Origin: Skermanella mucosa
GTDB lineage: Bacteria > Pseudomonadota > Alphaproteobacteria > Azospirillales > Azospirillaceae
NCBI RefSeq assembly: GCF_016765655.2
Contig: NZ_CP086106.1
Location: 3,709,001 to 3,773,000, forward strand
Direction: 5' to 3'
Length of the DNA: 64,000 nt
The translations under genes and the position numbers were made by a program. Each line of letters begins with the position of its first letter. Positions within the stretch are counted from its first letter, which is position 1. The notes below the pieces were generated by a model that was given only the letters and a program-made list of their open reading frames with translations, made no database searches and was not told the DNA's origin. Shown here piece by piece: positions 59,628 to 64,000 of the stretch.

Positions 59628-60694
59628 CGCCTGGCCCTCGGGTCGAGCAGCCGGTACAGCAGGTCCGACAGCAGGTTCAATCCGATGAAGACGGCCCCCA
59701 CCACCAGCGTGCCGCCCAGCACGGCGTTCATGTCGGCGCTCAAGAGGCTGTTGGTGATGTATTGGCCGAGGCCCGGCCAGGCGAACACCGTCTCGGTCAG
59801 GACGGACCCTTCCAGCAGGGTTGCGTAGGACAGCGCCACCACCGTGATGAGCGGCACGGCGATGTTGCCCAGCGCATGGCGCCAGATCACGCGGGTTTCC
59901 GACAGGCCCTTGACCCGGGCGGTCGTGATGTACTCCTGCCGGAGCTGGTCGAGCATGAAGCTGCGGGTCATGCGGCTGATATAGGCGATGCTGAAATAGC
60001 CCAGGATCGAGGCCGGAAGGACGAGATGGGACAGCGCGTTCCAGAAGATCTCGGTCTCGCCGGCCAGCAGCGCGTCCACGGTCAGGATGCCGGTCACCGG
60101 ATCGACCAGCCCGTCGTAGAACACGTCGATCCGGCCAGGCCCCGGCGCCCAGTCAAGCTTGGCGTAGAACAGCAGCAGCCCGACCAGCCCCAGCCAGAAC
60201 ACCGGCACCGAATAGCCCACCAGCCCCAGCACGCGCACGAGATGGTCGGGCCAGCGGCCGCGATGGACGGCGGCCATCACGCCGGCGGGAATGCCCAGCA
60301 CCACGCCGAAGATGACGGCCGCGGTGGCCAGTTCCAGGGTGGCGGGGAAGACCCGGGCTACATCCTCCAGCACCGGACGCGAGGTCAGCACCGAGGTGCC
60401 GAGGTCGCCGCGCGCCACGTCGGCGACGTACAGGCCGAACTGCTGCCATAACGGCAGGTCCAGGCCCAGTTCCTGCCGCATCCGCTCGTAGGTCTCGGCG
60501 TTGGCGCGGTCGCCGACGGCGGCCAGCACCGGGTCGATCGGCACGACGCGGCCGATCAGGAAGGTGACGAGGAGCAGTCCGAGCAGCGTGAGCGTCACCG
60601 AGACCAGCAGCCCGGCGATCCGCCGCAGCGGCCCCGCCGGGCTCCGGCGTCGACGGGCGGCGGTGTCGCCGCCCGCTTTGATGATATCGGTCAA
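59624..60694 (-). CDS. Peptide ABC transporter permease (DppB-like)
   Basis: A 356-residue permease. The first span follows a basic start (ARRRRSPAGPLRRIAGLLVS), and the external domain has the DppB wording RQELGLDLPLWQQFGLYVAD and RGDLGTSVLTSRPV. The EAA loop is TRSFMLDQLRQEYITTARVK. It begins 6 bp after the binding-protein gene. Confidence 0.92.
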   Translation of the reverse strand: MTDIIKAGGDTAARRRRSPAGPLRRIAGLLVSVTLTLLGLLLVTFLIGRVVPIDPVLAAVGDRANAETYERMRQELGLDLPLWQQFGLYVADVARGDLGTSVLTSRPVLEDVARVFPATLELATAAVIFGVVLGIPAGVMAAVHRGRWPDHLVRVLGLVGYSVPVFWLGLVGLLLFYAKLDWAPGPGRIDVFYDGLVDPVTGILTVDALLAGETEIFWNALSHLVLPASILGYFSIAYISRMTRSFMLDQLRQEYITTARVKGLSETRVIWRHALGNIAVPLITVVALSYATLLEGSVLTETVFAWPGLGQYITNSLLSADMNAVLGGTLVVGAVFIGLNLLSDLLYRLLDPRARR

Positions 60695-60700
60695 AGCACG

Positions 60701-62314
60701 CTACTTCTTGGTCGCGAGCCGGTACAGGTTGGTGTCGAAGCTGGGTCCCCAGACGAGCCCTTCCACGTTGGCGCGAACCGCCGGGACTTCGACCTGCTGG
60801 AACATCACGACGAAGGGGCCGTCCTCCATCACCGTCTTCTGCAGTTCCCGGTATGTGGCCGCGCGCTTGCCGGCGTCCCGCTCCAGCACGGCCGATGCGG
60901 TCTTCTTCGTAAGCTCGGGAATGTCCCAGGCATTCCGCCAGGCGAGCGTCTTGGACGTGCCGTCGTCCGCGTTGTTCGGGTTGGACGCGAAGGTCTCGGC
61001 GTTGGTGTGCGGGTCCTGGTAGTCGGGACCCCACTGGCCGATATAAATGTCCTGGTTACGCGCCCGGTACTTGGTCAGCGCCTGCTTGCCGTCCATGGGC
61101 AGCAGCTCGATCTTCACGCCGGCCGCGGCGGCGCTGGCCTGGATGGTCTGCGCGATGTCCATGGTCGGCGAGGTGTTGCGCACGTCCATGGTGACGGTGA
61201 ATCCGTTGGGATAGCCGGCGGCGGCCAGCAGTTCGCGCGCCTTCGCCGGGTCGTACTTGAACGGCTTGTCCTCCACGGCGCCCAGGAAGCCCTTGGGCAG
61301 GAACGCCTGATGGATGGTGCCCAGGCCGTTCATGATGCTGCCGCGCATGGCGTCGTAATCGACCAGGTAGCGCATCGCCTTGCGGACCTCGGGCTTGGCG
61401 AGGATCTCGTTCTTCTGGTTGAGGCTGATATACCAGAGCGTGCCCTTGGGCGCCTCGACCAGCCGGACGTCCTTGGACGCGCGGAGCGGTTCGAACTGCT
61501 CGGGCTTGAGGTTGCGCGCGACGTCCACGTCGCCCTTCTCCAGCAGGAGCCGCTGGGTGGCGGGCTCGGGGATGTGGCGGATGATCACCCGCTTCATGGC
61601 GGGACCGCCCTGCCAGTAATCCGGGTAGGCGTCCAGCATCAGCATCTCGCTGGCCTTCCACTGGCGCAGCTTGAACGGGCCGGAGCCGGCGGAATTGGTC
61701 TTCAGCCAGCTGGTCCCGAAATCGCCGTCCTTCTCGTTTTGCTGGACCAGCTTGGCATCGACGATCGAGGCGACGCCGGCGGTCAGGCAGTACAGGACGA
61801 AGGTCGGGGCATAGGCCTGGTCGGTCTCCATCACCAGCGTGCGGGCGTCGGTGGCCCGGACCTTCTGGTCCACGTTGTCCTTGGTAAAGCCGAACTGGGT
61901 CAGGATGAAGGCCGGCGACTTGTTCAGCTTGACCGCGCGGCGCAACGAATAGGCCGCATCCTCGGCGGTCAGGGCATTGCCGGAGTGGAACTTGACGCCG
62001 TCGCGGATCTTGAAGGTATAGGTCATTCCGTCGTCCGAGACCTCCCAGCTTTCCGCCAGCCCGGGCAGGATCTTGCTGACGTCGTTCACGTCGTAGGAGA
62101 TCAGCCGCTCATAGACCTGGGCGCCGTACTCGGCGCCCGACAGTTCGAAGATCTCGGCCGGATCGAGGCTGATGATGTCGTCGAACTGCCAGGCCATGAC
62201 CAGCGCATCCTTCGGCGTGTCCGCCAGGGCCGGCGCTGCGGTCCCGACGCCGGTTCCCACGACCGCGAGCGCCACGAAGGCGGCTCCCATCAGACTCCGG
62301 GCGAACTTGTCCAT
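60701..62314 (-). CDS. Peptide ABC transporter substrate-binding protein (SBP family 5)
   Basis: A 537-residue periplasmic protein. A Sec signal (1-32, MDKFARSLMGAAFVALAVVG, cleavage near ALA-DT) precedes the SBP_bac_5 fold: SLDPAEIFELSGAEYGAQVY, LAESWEVSDDGMTYTFKIRD, GVKFHSGNALTAEDAAYSLR and GPFKLRQW. The ATG at 62314 has a CAGGAGAG site. First gene of the operon. Family members bind di- or oligopeptides, nickel or opines; the ligand cannot be read here. Confidence 0.92.
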   Translation of the reverse strand: MDKFARSLMGAAFVALAVVGTGVGTAAPALADTPKDALVMAWQFDDIISLDPAEIFELSGAEYGAQVYERLISYDVNDVSKILPGLAESWEVSDDGMTYTFKIRDGVKFHSGNALTAEDAAYSLRRAVKLNKSPAFILTQFGFTKDNVDQKVRATDARTLVMETDQAYAPTFVLYCLTAGVASIVDAKLVQQNEKDGDFGTSWLKTNSAGSGPFKLRQWKASEMLMLDAYPDYWQGGPAMKRVIIRHIPEPATQRLLLEKGDVDVARNLKPEQFEPLRASKDVRLVEAPKGTLWYISLNQKNEILAKPEVRKAMRYLVDYDAMRGSIMNGLGTIHQAFLPKGFLGAVEDKPFKYDPAKARELLAAAGYPNGFTVTMDVRNTSPTMDIAQTIQASAAAAGVKIELLPMDGKQALTKYRARNQDIYIGQWGPDYQDPHTNAETFASNPNNADDGTSKTLAWRNAWDIPELTKKTASAVLERDAGKRAATYRELQKTVMEDGPFVVMFQQVEVPAVRANVEGLVWGPSFDTNLYRLATKK

Positions 62315-62550
62315 GAAACGGCCTCTCTCCTGTCCTGGCATCTTGTTGATTCATTTGCCCTGTCCGCTCCCGGCGGAAGGCAGCGATGCATCTGCGAAGG
62401 ATTGACCGTCCGGTCAGGTCCTGTCAAGCGACGCGCCCGGAGAAGCGGCGCGTAGGAATTGCTGACCTCCGGCTTTTGGGGGTCGCGCCGGCCGCGTCCA
62501 CGGGGCAGGATGCGCCCGCCTTGCCCCTCCTGGAAAGCACCCCATCCATC

Positions 62551-63840
62551 ATGCTGCCGATCGTCCGTTCCATCTCCTCCCTGCTGACCGCCGTGGCCCT
62601 GCTGATGCTGGGCAGCGGGATGCTCAGCACGCTGGTCGGCGTCCGGCTGACGGCGACCGGGGTCGGGCCGGTCGCGATCGGGTTCGTGATGGCGGCCTAT
62701 TACGCCGGGCTGACGGCGGGGTCGCTGTTCGGCTACCGGGTCATCGCCAAGGTCGGGCATATCCGGGCCTTCGCGGCGTTCGCGTCGGTGTTCTCCGCCG
62801 CGACCCTCGGGCATGCGCTCTATCTCAGCCTGCCGCTGTGGGCGGTGCTGAGGCTGGCCGAGGGCTTCTGCATGGCCGGCCTGTTCATGTGCATCGAGAG
62901 CTGGCTGAACGACCGGGCGACCAGCCGGACGCGCGGGCAGATGCTGTCGCTCTACATGATCACGCTGTACGGCGCCATGGCGGTCGGGCAGCAGCTGCTC
63001 AACCTGGACGACCCGACGGGCATGCTGCGGTTCATCGCGATCTCGATGCTGACCTCGCTGGCGCTGGTGCCGGTGGCGCTGACCCGCAAGGCGCCTCCCC
63101 TGCTGCCCGACATCGCCTCGTTCGGCATTCGGCGGCTGTACGAGGCGTCGCCGCTGGGGATCTTCGGGACCTTCGTCAGCGGGATCGTGACCGGCGCCAT
63201 CTACGGCTTGGCCCCGGTCTACGGCACCCAGCAAGGCTTCGGGACCGCCGGCACCGCGCTGTTCATGACCGTGATCATCCTGGGCGGCGTGGCGCTGCAA
63301 TGGCCGCTGGGCAAGCTGTCCGACGTGTTCGACCGCCGCTCCGTGATCATCGCCCTGTCGGCGGCCACGGCGGCGGCCAGCGTGGGCATGATCACGGCGT
63401 CGGAAATGGGCGGCGACCTGATGCTGATGCTGGTTGCGGCCCTGTTCGGCGGGCTGTCCTTCACGCTGTATCCCGTCTGCGTCGCCCATACCAACGACCA
63501 TATCGACAAGGCGGAGCTCGTGCAGGCCAGCGGCGGCCTGATCCTGTCCTATTCGGTCGGGGCCACGCTGGGGCCGCTGGCCGGCTCCGCGGTCATGTCG
63601 GTGCTGGGCGGGCCGGGCCTGTTCGCCTTCACGGGTGCCGGCGCCGCGGCGGCCGTGGTGTTCGGCCTCTACCGGACCGTCAAGCGCGCCGCTCCGCCGT
63701 CGGAGGCGCAGGGGCCGTTCCGCAGCCTGCCGCGGACCACGCCGGTGGCGGCACCCCTGGACCCGCGCGGCGAGGACGAACCGCAGTTCTCCCTGGACCT
63801 GCCGGAGAGCCCGCCGGGCGGGCGGCATGCCGCGGAATGA
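62551..63840 (+). CDS. MFS transporter (YcaD-like, UMF2 type)
   Basis: A 429-residue, 12-span transporter. The first span is LLTAVALLMLGSGMLSTLVG. The family markers are RLAEGFCMAGLFMCIESWLN, with NDRATSRTRGQMLSLYMI, and LSDVFDRRSVIIAL in the second half. The soluble C-terminal tail (about 395-429, EDEPQFSLDLPESPPGG) is disordered. The start at 62551 is inferred from the hydrophobic start; the frame is open to 62386. The substrate is unknown. Confidence 0.85.
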   Translation: MLPIVRSISSLLTAVALLMLGSGMLSTLVGVRLTATGVGPVAIGFVMAAYYAGLTAGSLFGYRVIAKVGHIRAFAAFASVFSAATLGHALYLSLPLWAVLRLAEGFCMAGLFMCIESWLNDRATSRTRGQMLSLYMITLYGAMAVGQQLLNLDDPTGMLRFIAISMLTSLALVPVALTRKAPPLLPDIASFGIRRLYEASPLGIFGTFVSGIVTGAIYGLAPVYGTQQGFGTAGTALFMTVIILGGVALQWPLGKLSDVFDRRSVIIALSAATAAASVGMITASEMGGDLMLMLVAALFGGLSFTLYPVCVAHTNDHIDKAELVQASGGLILSYSVGATLGPLAGSAVMSVLGGPGLFAFTGAGAAAAVVFGLYRTVKRAAPPSEAQGPFRSLPRTTPVAAPLDPRGEDEPQFSLDLPESPPGGRHAAE

Positions 63841-63973
63841 GGCAGTCCCGGCCTCCGCAGGCACGCTTGCCATTGGTTCCGCGGCCGACTGGAGATATGG
63901 TGTAGGCAAATCGGTTGACCATCCAGTCGGGGCAATCCGGCCCCGGCGCAGAGCAATGATTGGAGTATGATTC

Positions 63974-64000
63974 ATGGCGGGCAGCGCGCTCACCTTCTTC
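63974..64000 (+). CDS. Start of an unidentified gene (9 codons)
   Basis: An ATG with TTGGAGT 7-9 bases upstream opens MAGSALTFF and continues past the right edge. Too short to identify. Confidence 0.35.

Overview
This window is high-GC bacterial chromosome whose gene content points to an alphaproteobacterium of the Rhodospirillales, in the range of Skermanella or Azospirillum. The basis is family resemblance: many PAS/FIST-type signalling proteins, a urtABCDE urea transporter, phasin, Tat-exported redox proteins, RTX proteins and FmdA/FmdB. No rRNA, tRNA, CRISPR array, phage or intact insertion sequence was seen. It reads as ordinary chromosome with several accessory blocks.

Layout. 1-5.1 kb: edge gene, mtgA, small hypothetical genes, a MaoC hydratase, an SMP-30 lactonase and a fatty acid desaturase. 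5.2-8.4 kb: a leftward response regulator, FIST sensor and histidine kinase set. 8.6-13.7 kb: a small membrane protein, a ribbon-helix-helix protein, a glyoxalase, a Tat-exported subunit with a GMC dehydrogenase, and a second desaturase. 13.8-22.5 kb: two divergent paralogous parallel beta-helix proteins (one with RTX repeats), an M15-like peptidase, a Kbp/YgaU homologue, a quinone oxidoreductase with divergent LysR regulator, and another RTX protein. 22.6-28.5 kb: an Rpn-type nuclease, then a leftward hexuronate/aldarate operon (udh, FadR-type regulator, garR, glycerate 2-kinase, galM). 28.7-31.8 kb: a DMT exporter and two cell-envelope proteins of unknown role. 32.0-43.1 kb: urea ABC transporter with formamidase, divergent from a giant sensor that fuses an NCS1 transporter, a cysteine-rich segment, a histidine kinase and a receiver, plus its LuxR-type partner. 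43.2-49 kb: phasin, two near-identical small exported repeat proteins flanking an MscS-cNMP channel, a Crp/Fnr regulator and a CsgG-like/DUF4384 lipoprotein. 49-53.9 kb: an FAD oxidoreductase and a tightly coupled inositol phosphate synthase, phosphatase, methyltransferase and glycosidase-like operon. 54-64 kb: an MFS exporter, CYTH protein, orphan hisE, a five-gene peptide ABC transporter and a second MFS transporter.

How the genes work together. The urt/fmd operon should import urea or short amides and hydrolyse formamide to ammonium and formate; the divergent transporter-kinase and LuxR regulator are well placed to sense a related substrate and control it. The udh operon should oxidise hexuronates to aldarates and recover glycerate phosphate. 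The ino1 operon should make inositol phosphate, remove the phosphate and methylate something; its last gene looks like a circularly permuted clan GH-A glycosidase.

Most notable: (1) the NCS1-Cys8-histidine kinase-receiver fusion; (2) the permuted TIM barrel in the ino1 operon; (3) twin exported repeat proteins with a gene-conversion-like tract and matching CRP-type dyads upstream; (4) a FadR-type regulator whose only sensible start is CTG behind a strong Shine-Dalgarno. All assignments are by reading the sequence; no database search was run.
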